This document shows positions 16,510 to 26,300 of a stretch of DNA of 64,000 bases, in pieces. A program made the translations under genes and the position numbers. Each line of letters begins with the position of its first letter. Position 1 is the first letter of the stretch. The DNA is from Anaerobacillus isosaccharinicus. Lineage in GTDB: Bacteria > Bacillota > Bacilli > Bacillales > Anaerobacillaceae. The stretch spans positions 1-64,000 of the forward strand of contig NZ_CP063356.1 of assembly GCF_001866075.3 (NCBI RefSeq), read 5' to 3'. Below the pieces are notes generated by a model. It searched no databases. It was not told the origin of the DNA and saw nothing but the letters and a program-made list of their open reading frames with translations.

Positions 16510-19296
16510 GTTAACTTCCATTAAAGCCAGGCTCGCTTCATAAACTAAAATTGTTTCTTTGGAAATCGCTTCCCAACTATATTTTGTTTCAGCGAGCATC
16601 TTTCCATTTTTAGCTATTTCCTTTGCTAGATCTTCATTATCGATACAATTAGCAATTTGATTTACTAAGCTTTGAACGTCACTAGGATAAATGGTTAAAC
16701 CCGTTTTTTCATGACTTATAATCTCCCCTAAACCACCCGTATCAGAGACAATGGTTGGCTTACCAGCAATCATTCCTTCTAGAGCAACGATGCCAAATGG
16801 TTCATAGTAACTAGGAAATAAACATATGTCACACCCATGAAACATTTGATTTCTTAGCTTATCATCGATGAAGCCGATGAAATAAACACAATTTTTTAAG
16901 CCTTTTTGAACTACTTGATTACGGTAATCGTCTAGAAGCGGCCCTTTTCCTGCGATGATGAATTTAACATTTGGATACTGGCTAACAATAGTTGGAGCGG
17001 CATCTATAATGGTTTGAAAGCCTTTTTCTTTTACGATTCTCCCAACGGAAAAAATGAAAAAATCGCTTTCTTTACCATATGTTCGTTTCCAACTTTCTTC
17101 AACTCCTGTAATCATCTCAACGTCTACACCATTGGGAATAACCTCAATCTTCTCCAAAGGCAACTGGAAAACTCTCATTACTTCTTCTTTCATATACTGA
17201 CTGCAAACAATGACTTTATTTGCCTCAAAGGTTAATTCCCATTCTTTTTGTGAGATTTTTTGCTGTAACTCTGTGTAAATCCCATTGTTTCTGCCATGCT
17301 CTGTAGCATGAATAGTAGCAACAATTGGCAAACTCAACTGCTCTTTTAATGATTTTGCTGCTACACAAACAAGCCAGTCATGTGCATGGATTAGGTCAAA
17401 ATGAATTCCTTTTGCTAGCTCAAGTGCACAATCTATAAAACTAAGATTTAGAATCCCAACCCAGTGATAAAACTCATCTGCATTTGGCTGTAAACTACTC
17501 ACACGATGAACATGAACGCCATTCATTATTTCATAATCTGGATGCCCTAAAACTGCAGTAGTAATGACGTGAATCTCACAACCATCTTTCACAAGTGCTC
17601 TCGATAAATCAAACACATGCCTTGATAGACCGCCTACCACCATTGGCGGATATTCCCAAGCTAACATTAGGATTGTCTTTCTCTGTTTTTTTACCTGTTT
17701 GGCCTTTATTTCCCTCAAAACATAATCATCATGGTTTGAAGTAAGTATATCTAGCACGATCTCATTTAAAAATGGATACTCTGCTTCAAACTCCGTTAAG
17801 ATTTCGTGATTTAATTTTTCGTTCACAAGGAAATCTCTTAATTGGTCATAGCGGTTTATATGCTCCTTAAGACGACTATTTGCATATTGAGTAGCACTGT
17901 TACTATCAAGTATGAAAGGCCAATCACTACTCGTTGCTAACATCCATTCCCGTACCATTTGCTTTAAGCAACGCTCAACCTGAGTTCCTTGTTTTTTATA
18001 CTCCGTAACAAGATGAATTAAATCTTTTTCGATACGATGTAACTGTGGATAAATCCAACTATTTTTCTCATTTAACCAAACCTCACCAAACCCATTTCTT
18101 CCCCAAGTGTTAAAAGACACATGTGCAGTTTCTAAATCTTGATAATGCCGCTCTAAAAAAGCTTCAGGAGTAATAAAATTTACTTCGTTACTACCATCTG
18201 TTATCAACTGATTTAGCCAATCTGGCCCCTCAAACCACCAATGTCCAAATAGTTCAGCATCAAATGGGGTTACAATCAAGTAAGGAGGGAAACACTGCTC
18301 TTCATTAGCAGCTAGTTGTTCTTTAATAGATTTAAGGAAATGATGACTATGTTCTTTCGTCTTCAATAAAGCATTTTCACGACAATAATAATCCTTTTCC
18401 TCTGTATTGCCAGTGACCCGCTGATATTTAAGACCCGAATCAAATCGATGTCCTTTTGAATGCATGTATGGCTTTATATACTCCCAATCACGGTCATAGG
18501 CAATATCACGGTAAAATTCACGATAATCAAAGTCACCTGGGTAACCATTAACTGAACTCCAAACTTGATTAGACAATTTTGAGTTACGTGGAAATAGCAT
18601 AATCCCATGGGGGGAATATATAGGAGCTCCAGTCCCATTAGAAGGAGTTGGGTCTGCATACAGTAAGGCATGCTCGTCAACGAATGAATAGCGAATTCCT
18701 TCTTCAAACAAAATGCGATCGATACCAGGAGAGAATCCACACTCTGGTAGCCAAAATCCTTTAGGTTTCATTCCAAAATGTTTTGTAAACGTTCTGATAC
18801 CGTGAACAATTTGAGCTCTTACCCCTTCTTTTGTTTGTAAATAAGGTAAAAAGGCATGTGTAGCAGAGCTACATATACAAACTAGCTTTCCTTCATCCAC
18901 AAACTTTTTAAATCCTTTTAGAAGGTTTTGTTCATATTTTAAAAATGTATTCTTAATTTTTGCAATCCGTTTCATATAAAAGTCTACTAAATCCGCTTCT
19001 TCAACAACAGTTTCTGCTCTTCTTACTTCTTTGTTTAGCAGGGACTGAATATTTTCAATGTTATGTAAAAACCTTCTCTGCATAAGAGGGTCAGCAAGCA
19101 TTTCCATTAAAGGTGTTGAAAAAGAAATGGTTATAGCGGGACTTTTAATTTCTTGTTCTTCTAAATTCCATAATAGAGGAATATATGTTTCAGCGATTGC
19201 TTCAAACAACCAACGCTCTTCAAGCCTCTCTTTTTCTCGGTGCCTTACAAAAGGTATGTGTGCATGTAGTACAATTGAATAATAGCCATTTACCAC
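16507..19296 (-). CDS. GH57 (DUF1957-type) / GT4 glycosyltransferase fusion
   Basis: 929 aa, two enzymes in one chain. Residues 1-530 are a GH57 branching-enzyme-like barrel with the HAHIPFVRH start, probable nucleophile Glu185 in WLPECGFSPG, probable acid/base Asp346 in TPFDAELFGHWWFEG, and a helical C-terminal part. From about 541 comes a GT4 glycosyltransferase with WEYPPMVVGGLSRHV, an acceptor HAHDW motif, SVGRIVKEKG, and the donor-site motif EPFGIVALEG. Together they could elongate and branch an alpha-glucan. No signal peptide, so synthesis is cytoplasmic. It lies between the DUF4912 gene and the nucleotidyltransferase gene in one operon. Confidence 0.88.
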   Translation of the reverse strand: MVNGYYSIVLHAHIPFVRHREKERLEERWLFEAIAETYIPLLWNLEEQEIKSPAITISFSTPLMEMLADPLMQRRFLHNIENIQSLLNKEVRRAETVVEEADLVDFYMKRIAKIKNTFLKYEQNLLKGFKKFVDEGKLVCICSSATHAFLPYLQTKEGVRAQIVHGIRTFTKHFGMKPKGFWLPECGFSPGIDRILFEEGIRYSFVDEHALLYADPTPSNGTGAPIYSPHGIMLFPRNSKLSNQVWSSVNGYPGDFDYREFYRDIAYDRDWEYIKPYMHSKGHRFDSGLKYQRVTGNTEEKDYYCRENALLKTKEHSHHFLKSIKEQLAANEEQCFPPYLIVTPFDAELFGHWWFEGPDWLNQLITDGSNEVNFITPEAFLERHYQDLETAHVSFNTWGRNGFGEVWLNEKNSWIYPQLHRIEKDLIHLVTEYKKQGTQVERCLKQMVREWMLATSSDWPFILDSNSATQYANSRLKEHINRYDQLRDFLVNEKLNHEILTEFEAEYPFLNEIVLDILTSNHDDYVLREIKAKQVKKQRKTILMLAWEYPPMVVGGLSRHVFDLSRALVKDGCEIHVITTAVLGHPDYEIMNGVHVHRVSSLQPNADEFYHWVGILNLSFIDCALELAKGIHFDLIHAHDWLVCVAAKSLKEQLSLPIVATIHATEHGRNNGIYTELQQKISQKEWELTFEANKVIVCSQYMKEEVMRVFQLPLEKIEVIPNGVDVEMITGVEESWKRTYGKESDFFIFSVGRIVKEKGFQTIIDAAPTIVSQYPNVKFIIAGKGPLLDDYRNQVVQKGLKNCVYFIGFIDDKLRNQMFHGCDICLFPSYYEPFGIVALEGMIAGKPTIVSDTGGLGEIISHEKTGLTIYPSDVQSLVNQIANCIDNEDLAKEIAKNGKMLAETKYSWEAISKETILVYEASLALMEVN

Positions 19297-19309
19297 GTAA
19301 CCAGCCCCC

Positions 19310-19975
19310 TTACTTTAATTTTTCATAGTAGGAATAACTACTATAACCTTCTAACCATTCAGGCTCGTTACATTTACCCTCTTTCCATTTTGAAACCCCA
19401 TTTGTATAAAGGCCCGTTTCATACGAAGTTGACCTAGGAGTATCAATTGGGTTGGAACGAAGTAGAGGAAAAAAGTTTCCATCTTTCGAAACAACACCAA
19501 TATCGACACAATATGTTCGATTAGGAATTAAGTGATAGAAAAACCAATCAGTACAATTTATAGGAAGTGAAAATTCTTGATAGCGGTGTGCGTTATCTCC
19601 TCGAAAGAGAATCGAAGTAATATCATAAATTCTTATTTTTCTTTCTAGTGAACACCACTTTTCATTTAGATGATGGAGAGTGGCATTTATTTTATGACTT
19701 GATACCTTCCAATAACAAAAAAGTGTTCTGGGAGATTGAGCCATTAAGACACATTGATTCGTTTGTTTATGATCATCATGTACTTTGGCATCGGATTTTT
19801 TATTTAGGTTATTCGTTTGAACCTTTTTTTGAACATTACTGGAACCAACTTCACTTTGTTCTTTTCGATGTTTATTCCAGCGATATTGTATCTTACTAAC
19901 CGGTATATTTAACTCAGTTGCAATTTGTTTTATAGACAAACCATCGTTTTTCAATTTAATTATTTCACTGATCAA
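19310..19975 (-). CDS. DUF4912 domain protein with N-terminal helix-turn-helix
   Basis: 221 aa. An N-terminal HTH-like segment (about 1-38, LSIKQIATELNI) and a charged linker precede a DUF4912 domain with TLFCYWKVS, RIYDIT, NAHRYQEF and an LLRSNPIDTPR ending. DUF4912 proteins commonly neighbour GH57/DUF1957 glycosyltransferase genes; the function is not established. First gene of the operon, with 13 bases to the fusion gene. It might sense or bind glucan. The role is inference. Confidence 0.8.
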   Translation of the reverse strand: MISEIIKLKNDGLSIKQIATELNIPVSKIQYRWNKHRKEQSEVGSSNVQKKVQTNNLNKKSDAKVHDDHKQTNQCVLMAQSPRTLFCYWKVSSHKINATLHHLNEKWCSLERKIRIYDITSILFRGDNAHRYQEFSLPINCTDWFFYHLIPNRTYCVDIGVVSKDGNFFPLLRSNPIDTPRSTSYETGLYTNGVSKWKEGKCNEPEWLEGYSSYSYYEKLK

Positions 19976-20428
19976 GCTGCTTTCACCTCAGGTATGAGTA
20001 CAAATCGTTTTTTTATTTATAAAGCTATAAATATATGTAATGTAATTAAAAAAAATGTCACTTTAGAAAAGTATCTAGTTACATCTTACAATTGTTAGAA
20101 ACAGGCAACAAGAAGTCTATTTTGTAGAAAAATGTCTGCCCTATACAAAACCCCAAGTTATTCGGCTATATATTTTTTTATTCTTCATCTTTTGACTAAA
20201 CCAACAAGAAAAATTATCCTATTTCAGATCAGTCGACAAAAAGGACTAATTTCCAATTAAAACAACTTTATCTATTCTGCCCAATTCCGACAGCTTTCTT
20301 AATTTTTCAAGAAAAATAATACCTTAATATTCAAAAACATCGTAAAATAATACCAATTTTTTCACACGTCTTGTTATTTTTATCATTTATGATATAAATG
20401 AATAGTATTGGACAAGGGAGGTATACAG
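19976..20428. other. Divergent intergenic region, no gene seen
   Basis: About 450 bases of AT-rich sequence between the divergent DUF4912 operon and the gene at 20429. It should carry both promoters. I see short TTTTTC/GAAAAA inverted repeats and a weak 0A-box-like TTTTGTCGAC at about 20232, but nothing convincing. Confidence 0.5.
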
Positions 20429-20764
20429 ATGGAATATACAATAATTGCTTTATTTTCTTTATCAATTCTTTTATTTATCGTATCTTTTGTAAAGAAAGAC
20501 CGAAATAAGGAAGTCGAAACACAAATTGAAAATTTTTCAATTACATTAATGCAAGAAATATATCAACTTAAAAAGAAAATAAAAATACTAGAAGAAGAAA
20601 TTTTGATAGGTCAAGACGATCGTTATTTTACTAACAGCCAAGACCGTATGTTAACTTATGATCGTGATAAAATATTAGCATTATATGAAGATGGCCATTC
20701 TCTAGAGGAAATAGAAGAGATAACTGGGCTTAGTATTGAAAAAATCCAAGAAATATTAGGTTAA
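20429..20764 (+). CDS. Membrane-anchored protein with C-terminal HTH-like motif
   Basis: 111 aa from the ATG at 20429, chosen because AGGGAGG lies seven bases upstream; the longer TTG start has none. One N-terminal membrane segment (about 3-21), a coiled-coil stretch (about 35-60), then a C-terminal ILALYEDGHSLEEIEEITGL helix-turn-helix-like unit. The layout recalls the DUF6115/SwrB-like group of bacilli. Exact role unknown. It is followed at 66 bases by the YceG-like gene. Confidence 0.7.
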   Translation: MEYTIIALFSLSILLFIVSFVKKDRNKEVETQIENFSITLMQEIYQLKKKIKILEEEILIGQDDRYFTNSQDRMLTYDRDKILALYEDGHSLEEIEEITGLSIEKIQEILG

Positions 20765-20829
20765 TTCTAAGCACATCCTTCGAAAGTGCCAGAAAGAAAT
20801 AACTTTTCTTTAAGTAAAAGGAGAACAAG

Positions 20830-21318
20830 ATGACGAAAAAAATGTTACAAGGAATTGCCACTGGAATTCTTCTTACAACTTTACTACTAGCCTATAACTT
20901 TTATTTTACAGATAACTTTCTTGTAATTAAAGAGAAACCTAGTGAGGAAAAGATGAATTTTACAGAGCAAGACTTAGAAGATTATTTACAAGATCATGGA
21001 TTAGTAGCTATTGATAAACTTGAGTATGAACAATTACTTGAAGGCAATTTAGCTTCTGAAGAAGTTATAGAAAGTGCCCCGTCTTCGCCTGAAAAAGTTA
21101 TTGAACGAGTAGTTGTCAAAGAAATTACTTTTACGATCGAACCAGGAATGAGTAGTGGGAGCGTTGCTCAATCACTTGAAGAAAGTGGTCTTATAGCAGA
21201 TAGATCTGTATTTGAGGAATACGTGAGTCGAAATGGGTTAGAAACTAAAATTAAAGCTGGAGTTTACTCACTTACATCTGATATGTCTTTAGAAGACATT
21301 CTAAAAACAATAACATAA
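20830..21318 (+). CDS. Membrane protein with YceG/MltG-like LysM-type subdomain, no lytic domain
   Basis: 162 aa. A single N-terminal membrane segment (about 8-27), an acidic linker, and a C-terminal part (about 98-162) similar to the small module before the catalytic domain of MltG lytic transglycosylases (FTIEPGMSSGSVAQSLEESG and IKAGVYSL). The catalytic domain with its Glu is absent and the frame ends naturally, so this is a short family and not an obvious truncation. AAAGGAGAAC precedes the ATG. A cell-envelope role is likely. Confidence 0.75.
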   Translation: MTKKMLQGIATGILLTTLLLAYNFYFTDNFLVIKEKPSEEKMNFTEQDLEDYLQDHGLVAIDKLEYEQLLEGNLASEEVIESAPSSPEKVIERVVVKEITFTIEPGMSSGSVAQSLEESGLIADRSVFEEYVSRNGLETKIKAGVYSLTSDMSLEDILKTIT

Positions 21319-21337
21319 CAATTCTTATGTTAAAACT
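21315..21337. repeat. Perfect hairpin after the YceG-like gene
   Basis: TAACATAA and TTATGTTA are perfect arms overlapping the stop codon. No T run follows on the plus strand, so it is not a classic terminator. Confidence 0.5.
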
Positions 21338-21387
21338 AAAAAAAACGTAAACACTAACGGTAGAAAAATCGTTTAAAGGAGTTTACG

Positions 21388-21570
21388 ATGAGATTATTTG
21401 CAATTGTAGTTGTTACGATATTTGCTTTTTTAATTTTACCGATCCATTATATCGTTGTTATGAAGTTTGCTCATGCTGCAGACTATCCGAAATCACCGGT
21501 AATTTTGCTAGTCATAATTGCATTTCTAGCCTCAATCTTCACTGCCGGTTATAATGAAACTAGAGAATAA
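21388..21570 (+). CDS. Small two-helix membrane protein
   Basis: 60 aa with two hydrophobic segments (about 3-26 and 36-54) and short polar ends. AAAGGAG lies upstream with good spacing. It is followed directly by a strong terminator shared with convergent pbpA. No family recognised. Confidence 0.65.
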   Translation: MRLFAIVVVTIFAFLILPIHYIVVMKFAHAADYPKSPVILLVIIAFLASIFTAGYNETRE

Positions 21571-21624
21571 AAAGAAAGAAGGGTTGAATGTTACTTTTAT
21601 TCACTCCTTCTTTCTTTCTTTTTA
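21571..21624. terminator. Bidirectional terminator
   Basis: Long stem AAAGAAAGAAGG/CCTTCTTTCTTT with inner GAAT/ATTC pairing and A/T tails on both sides. It separates convergent genes. Confidence 0.9.
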
Positions 21625-21626
21625 AT

Positions 21627-23696
21627 TTATTCAGTTTCAACTGCGTTTTCATCTTCTTCTTCACCGAATTCATCGAATTCATTTAAGTAATCACTTGGGC
21701 CACGGTTAGTTTTCATATTGAAAAACGTATCAAGAGCTCTTTCCGCGATGATGTTGGCAGGTCGCCCTAAATTATCACGAATATGAAGTCCTGGAACAAT
21801 TACAGCAAAAGCAACTTCTGGTTGATCGTAAGGCGCATATCCAACGAATATATGATTATTGGCATTCAAACCATTAACCTTAACCTGGGCTGTTCCAGTT
21901 TTCCCTGCAGGTTGATAACTTTTACTCGCAAGCCCTCTAGCAGTCCCTTGATTCCCATGGACAACAAGACGAAAACCTTCCTGGACTCGTTCAATATGTT
22001 CATCCGTCATATCAACTCGATTTAGAATGTTAGGAGAAAATTGTTTTATGACGTTTCCTAATTCATTTTCTACCGTGCTTGGCTCACGTATCTCTCTCAC
22101 AAGTCTTGGCTGAATACGATATCCACCGTTAGCAATAGTGGATACATACTGTGCCATTTGCATCGGTGTATACGTATCAAATTGCCCAATGCTAAAGTGA
22201 AGTAAATTCCCTAGTTGTTGGACGCCTCCATTAAAACCAGTTGATTCTCTATCTAGATCAATGCCAGTTCTTACACCCAAGCCAAACTGATTAAAGTAAT
22301 AGCGCATTTGATTAAACCCTTTTGTACGGTCATTAAACCCACCACCACGCTTGGTGCCGTAATGATAATTACCGAAAGCCATAGCTATTTCAAACATATA
22401 AACATTGGAAGATCTTTCTAGAGCCGTGAGATCATTAATACGTCCAAGAGACCGTCTACCAATCGAACTCATCGTCTCATTTCCAATTTGAATAGGACGA
22501 TCATGAAATACCTTACCAGGGTGAGCATAATCAGATTGAAAACCTGCTAAAACTGTAGCACCTTTAATAGCAGAACCCATTACGAAAGCATCATGGACAA
22601 CACCTAAATCATGATTACCACTTGGTTTTGACGTATCATAACCGGCCATTGATAATACATCACCAGTGTATGGATCCATTAAAACAATATATGCCGAACC
22701 ATGATCAATAAAACTACGACTATCCTTAAACCGTTGAACTTCTTCTGCAACAATTCGTTCAACTTCCTGTTGTAATCCCATATCAACAGATAAAACTAAA
22801 TCTTTCCCTCGCTCACCTAGCTTTTCTTTAGGGGCACCAACAATTTTTCGCGACCCATCTAAAATATGCTCAACAACTGCTTTTTTTCCCCTTAGTACAT
22901 CTTCATACTGTGACTCAATATGACTTGTTCCTACATAATCACTGCGATCATAGCCCTTAGTCAAATAATGATCAATTTGTTCTCGACGAATTTGGCCAAC
23001 ACTTCCAAAGAAATCAGAAAACGTACTGCCATACACGTATTTTCTTTTTGAGTCTCTTAAAATATCTACTCCTGGCAAATCATTTAAGTGCTCTAAAACC
23101 CGAGCAGCTTCTTCATAAGTGACACCGACTTTCACTCTTTGTGGCGAGTGGGCATAGCCACGATCAAATTCTCGCTTAATTGCTAAAACTTCCATCTCTT
23201 CATCAGTAATTTCAGCTAAGTGTCGATCAGTAATTCGATCTAGTTGAAGACGATAGATTTTCATAATATCATTTTCTAATTCAACCATTTCTTCCCGAGA
23301 CACCAGTGTTCTAGCTTCTTCAGGTCGAGTAATAATCCAATAATCCTTTTTATCTCTCTCCGTTATACTAGATGGGTCTACATCAATAAAATCATTAAGT
23401 CTTTTTGCAACTCGAAGCTTTTCTTCATTTGATGTATTTCTACTCGTATAAGTCACTGATAAGACTAACTCATTATCAACTACTACATTTCCATACCGAT
23501 CATACATAATTCCTCGAGGTGCATCGTTTTTAGCAATCACATTTACTGTACGTTCAATTTTACGTTGGTATTCTTCTCCCTGAACAATTTGAACGACACC
23601 TAAGCGCAATATTAGTGCAGAAAACAATAAAAACACAACAAAGAAAAGAATATTTAATCGAACCGGCATATGTGTCTTTTTCTTTTTTGGGCTCAT
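21627..23696 (-). CDS. pbpA: Class B penicillin-binding protein (PBP2 type)
   Basis: 689-aa transpeptidase for lateral wall synthesis. A basic N terminus and one membrane anchor (about 16-36) precede the dimerisation/pedestal domain (about 40-310). The transpeptidase carries active-site Ser in GSAIKG (SxxK), SSN in ERSSNVYMF (SxN) and AGKTGTAQ (KTG). The acidic tail is unusual. The ATG at 23696 has AGAGGTG nine bases upstream; the GTG four codons before overlaps that site. By synteny it corresponds to pbpA next to yqgE and sodA. Confidence 0.93.
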   Translation of the reverse strand: MSPKKKKTHMPVRLNILFFVVFLLFSALILRLGVVQIVQGEEYQRKIERTVNVIAKNDAPRGIMYDRYGNVVVDNELVLSVTYTSRNTSNEEKLRVAKRLNDFIDVDPSSITERDKKDYWIITRPEEARTLVSREEMVELENDIMKIYRLQLDRITDRHLAEITDEEMEVLAIKREFDRGYAHSPQRVKVGVTYEEAARVLEHLNDLPGVDILRDSKRKYVYGSTFSDFFGSVGQIRREQIDHYLTKGYDRSDYVGTSHIESQYEDVLRGKKAVVEHILDGSRKIVGAPKEKLGERGKDLVLSVDMGLQQEVERIVAEEVQRFKDSRSFIDHGSAYIVLMDPYTGDVLSMAGYDTSKPSGNHDLGVVHDAFVMGSAIKGATVLAGFQSDYAHPGKVFHDRPIQIGNETMSSIGRRSLGRINDLTALERSSNVYMFEIAMAFGNYHYGTKRGGGFNDRTKGFNQMRYYFNQFGLGVRTGIDLDRESTGFNGGVQQLGNLLHFSIGQFDTYTPMQMAQYVSTIANGGYRIQPRLVREIREPSTVENELGNVIKQFSPNILNRVDMTDEHIERVQEGFRLVVHGNQGTARGLASKSYQPAGKTGTAQVKVNGLNANNHIFVGYAPYDQPEVAFAVIVPGLHIRDNLGRPANIIAERALDTFFNMKTNRGPSDYLNEFDEFGEEEDENAVETE

Positions 23697-23790
23697 TAAC
23701 CAGTTCACCTCTTTTTACATTAATAAAATACACCTGTCAATTATACTAAAAAAACAAGAAAATAGACACCTTAAAGGTGCCTTTAAAAAG

Positions 23791-23880
23791 AAATGTAGAA
23801 TGAAAAATGTAGAATTATGATTGAAAAGCTTCGTAGCCTCACTTTCAAAATTCTACATTCTACATTTTAAATTTTACATT
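23791..23880. repeat. Heptamer-repeat foldback element E3
   Basis: Left part has two ATGTAGAAT units, right part TTCTACATTCTACATT, flanking a core TTGAAAAGCTTCGTAGCCTC. The reverse complement of the core aligns with those of E2 and E4. The right end again runs into a stop codon, that of the MFS gene. Confidence 0.8.
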
Positions 23881-25174
23881 AAACTGGTGATCCATCATTC
23901 TCGCCATCGCCTTGTTTTTTATTTCGAGCAAGGGCGTATTCTTCGCCACCTTTGTTTAATTTCTCGATCTTAATTTTTCTTACAAAGAAGTAGATGATTA
24001 AGTGTCCTGCTCCAAGGACTAATAATAACATCGGAATTCCCTTTTCTTCATCAAAGACTGTCACAGTTAAGAGAAAGAGTAAAATCGAGGTAATTCGTCC
24101 GCTATTTAAAAATATTTCTCTGACTACGATGTATTCCACTCGCATTTCAGCGGCTTTCCAGCCTCTACCAATAATATCGTACGTAAGTGATATATACGGA
24201 ACGAGGAGGATTGGATAAGCCATAGAAATAACGATCCCATACATAATTAACCTTGTAAAAGTTAATTCAAAAACAATTAAGAAAATCGCTAAGTATAGAC
24301 CAATTCCACCAATTAAGATTGCTTTTTTGCGAAAATCTGGTTTAATAAAGCGACCAACCAGATAATAGGTTACAAATGACACTGCTGAAGCTACTAACCC
24401 GTAAGTACCGATCGCTAATTCACTGTTTGTAGCGATGTACACCCAAACCACAATGACAAAGACAAATGTCCCTTCACGTAAGCCTTGAAAAAAATGCGCA
24501 TACAATATATTTTTCCAATTTGGACTATGCTTTCTTTCTTTTAAAATTCGCTTAAAGTCAAATGTCCCCGTTGCAGGACGTCTTTTAAGAAAGAAACTCA
24601 AGATTACTGCACCAACAAACAGTGTTAATGAAATACCAAAGATCACTTTATAACCAGTGAACTTCTCCATACTTGTAATTAAAAAACCAGCTAATATGGG
24701 ACCAATCATCCCCGCAAAAGAGGTAAGTAGTCCAAGAAATCCATTAAAAAAATCACGGGTTTCTGGCTCTGTAATTTCAAAAGTTAAAACATTAAAAGCA
24801 AGCCAGTAAAAACCGAATCCAATTCCTAGTAATGCTCCTAAAAGCAATAAATAGCTACTCGCGTTTTCCCCTAAAAATAAGACTGTGAAAAAGAAAACGG
24901 ATAGGAAGGATACTCCTAACCGTAAAACGATTACTCGATCAATTTTCTTTGCCCACCTACCAGCTAAAATAAAAGTAAGAGGCTGCATAACTACCGATGC
25001 TAAATTGTAAAGAGCAATATGAGTAAATTCACCTGATTGTTTCCATAAGTAAACATTTACAAACGTATTTGACAAGGCAATACTAAGTGCATATAAACCA
25101 CCAATGATTAAAAGGAGGGTTAAATCACGATTAACTTCTACCTCGCCAAGAAACTTCTGAAAAAACTTTTTCAT
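23879..25174 (-). CDS. yqgE: MFS transporter, YqgE-like
   Basis: 431 aa, about 12 membrane segments, with the GRWAKKIDR loop after segment 2 and a matching GRFIKPDFRKK loop in the second half. It sits between pbpA and sodA as yqgE does in B. subtilis. Substrate unknown. The C-terminal tail is charged and cytoplasmic. GGGGAGTC precedes the ATG. Confidence 0.85.
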   Translation of the reverse strand: MKKFFQKFLGEVEVNRDLTLLLIIGGLYALSIALSNTFVNVYLWKQSGEFTHIALYNLASVVMQPLTFILAGRWAKKIDRVIVLRLGVSFLSVFFFTVLFLGENASSYLLLLGALLGIGFGFYWLAFNVLTFEITEPETRDFFNGFLGLLTSFAGMIGPILAGFLITSMEKFTGYKVIFGISLTLFVGAVILSFFLKRRPATGTFDFKRILKERKHSPNWKNILYAHFFQGLREGTFVFVIVVWVYIATNSELAIGTYGLVASAVSFVTYYLVGRFIKPDFRKKAILIGGIGLYLAIFLIVFELTFTRLIMYGIVISMAYPILLVPYISLTYDIIGRGWKAAEMRVEYIVVREIFLNSGRITSILLFLLTVTVFDEEKGIPMLLLVLGAGHLIIYFFVRKIKIEKLNKGGEEYALARNKKQGDGENDGSPV

Positions 25175-25281
25175 TTCCGACTCCCCTTTAACATCTCATT
25201 GCTAGTTTGTCTAAATTAAAGGGTGTTATACTAATTAATTGGAAATATCATTTCATTTATATGGGAGACTAAAAATCAAAA

Positions 25282-25311
25282 AGGAGACTAACTCAAATGA
25301 GATAGTCTCCT
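25282..25311 (-). terminator. Terminator of sodA
   Basis: Stem AGGAGACTA/TAGTCTCCT with a T-rich minus-strand tail. Confidence 0.85.
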
Positions 25312-25325
25312 CTTAAGGTTTTCAA

Positions 25326-25937
25326 TTATTTTGCAGAATTAAAACGTTTTGAAACCTCATCCCAATTTACAACATTCCAAAATGCAGAAATGTAATCAGG
25401 ACGCTTGTTTTGATAATTTAGGTAGTAAGCATGCTCCCATACATCTAGGCCTAAAATAGGAGTTTTCCCTTCCATAACTGGCGTATCTTGATTAGGTGTG
25501 CTAGTTATAGCTAACTGACCATTATCAACGATTAACCAAGCCCATCCAGAACCAAAGCGAGTTGTTGCAGCTTTTGCGAATTCTTCTTTAAATGCATCTA
25601 AACTACCGAATGCAGAGTTAATAGCATCAGCTAATTCTCCAGTTGGTGCGCCACCGCCAGTTGGTGATAAAACTTCCCAAAATAGGGAGTGGTTGGCATG
25701 ACCTCCACCGTTGTTACGGACTGCAGTACGAATACCTTCAGGTAATGCATCTAAATTGCTTAATAGGTCTTCTAAGCTTTTTTCAGCGAAGTCTGCATGG
25801 CCTTCTAAAGCATTATTTAAGTTTGTTACATAAGTATTATGATGTCTTCCATGATGGATTTTCATTGTTTCTTCGTCAATGTGTGGTGCAAGTGCATCAA
25901 AAGCATAAGGTAATTCTGGTAATGTAAAGTTTGCCAT
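25326..25937 (-). CDS. sodA: Superoxide dismutase (Mn/Fe type)
   Basis: 203-aa cytoplasmic enzyme that disproportionates superoxide. The metal ligands are visible: His in MKIHHGRHH, His in [11 protein letters not shown], Asp and His in LDVWEHAYY. The GGGGxPTG-type loop and the Gln in NGQL-type region fit the manganese form. AAGGAGG lies upstream. A likely SigA-type promoter is at 26176-26205, leaving a long leader of about 230 bases that contains the repeat element E4. Confidence 0.96.
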   Translation of the reverse strand: MANFTLPELPYAFDALAPHIDEETMKIHHGRHHNTYVTNLNNALEGHADFAEKSLEDLLSNLDALPEGIRTAVRNNGGGHANHSLFWEVLSPTGGGAPTGELADAINSAFGSLDAFKEEFAKAATTRFGSGWAWLIVDNGQLAITSTPNQDTPVMEGKTPILGLDVWEHAYYLNYQNKRPDYISAFWNVVNWDEVSKRFNSAK

Positions 25938-25972
25938 TTAAATATCCTCCTTAAAATGCGTAAAATTATTGA

Positions 25973-26066
25973 ATAATTATAAATTTAGAATTGTGAATTG
26001 TTAAAGTAAAGCTTTGAAGCTCAACCCTAAAAACCATTCATAATTCATAATTAATAATTCAAAATT
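25973..26066. repeat. Heptamer-repeat foldback element E4
   Basis: TTAGAATTGTGAATTGTTAA on the left and CATTCATAATTCATAATT on the right flank the core AAAGTAAAGCTTTGAAGCT. The core aligns with E2 and E3 although the heptamer here is of the ATAATTC type. It lies in the sodA leader. Confidence 0.75.
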
Positions 26067-26175
26067 TCCAACAGTTACTAACTGTCAATTCCTACATTAG
26101 CAGATTTAACCTCTCCTTTCAAATAATTAGCTCAAGCTTTATAGTGCTTAATTTAAATTGTTAAATTTAAAGCCA

Positions 26176-26205
26176 ATTATATACCCTTCATTACAATACC
26201 CACAA
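26176..26205 (-). promoter_or_regulatory. Probable sodA promoter
   Basis: Minus strand: -35 TTGTGG (26205-26200), 18-base spacer, -10 TATAAT (26181-26176). This is the best SigA-like match upstream of sodA. Confidence 0.5.
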
Positions 26206-26300
26206 AATTACTATTTCATGAGATGTTTTAAGCATGTTTTTTGCTTTTCTTTTTATACATGTATAGACAGGCTTATTAAGGGTTATTAAGGGGGATAAAA

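Noticed and set aside
13227-20000. Prophage or integrative element carrying the glucan operon
   Set aside because: No integrase, att-like repeats or sharp base-composition change; flanking synteny is intact on both sides.
20225-20245. Spo0A box in the DUF4912 spacer
   Set aside because: One imperfect TTTTGTCGAC match only, with no second site and no clear promoter relation.
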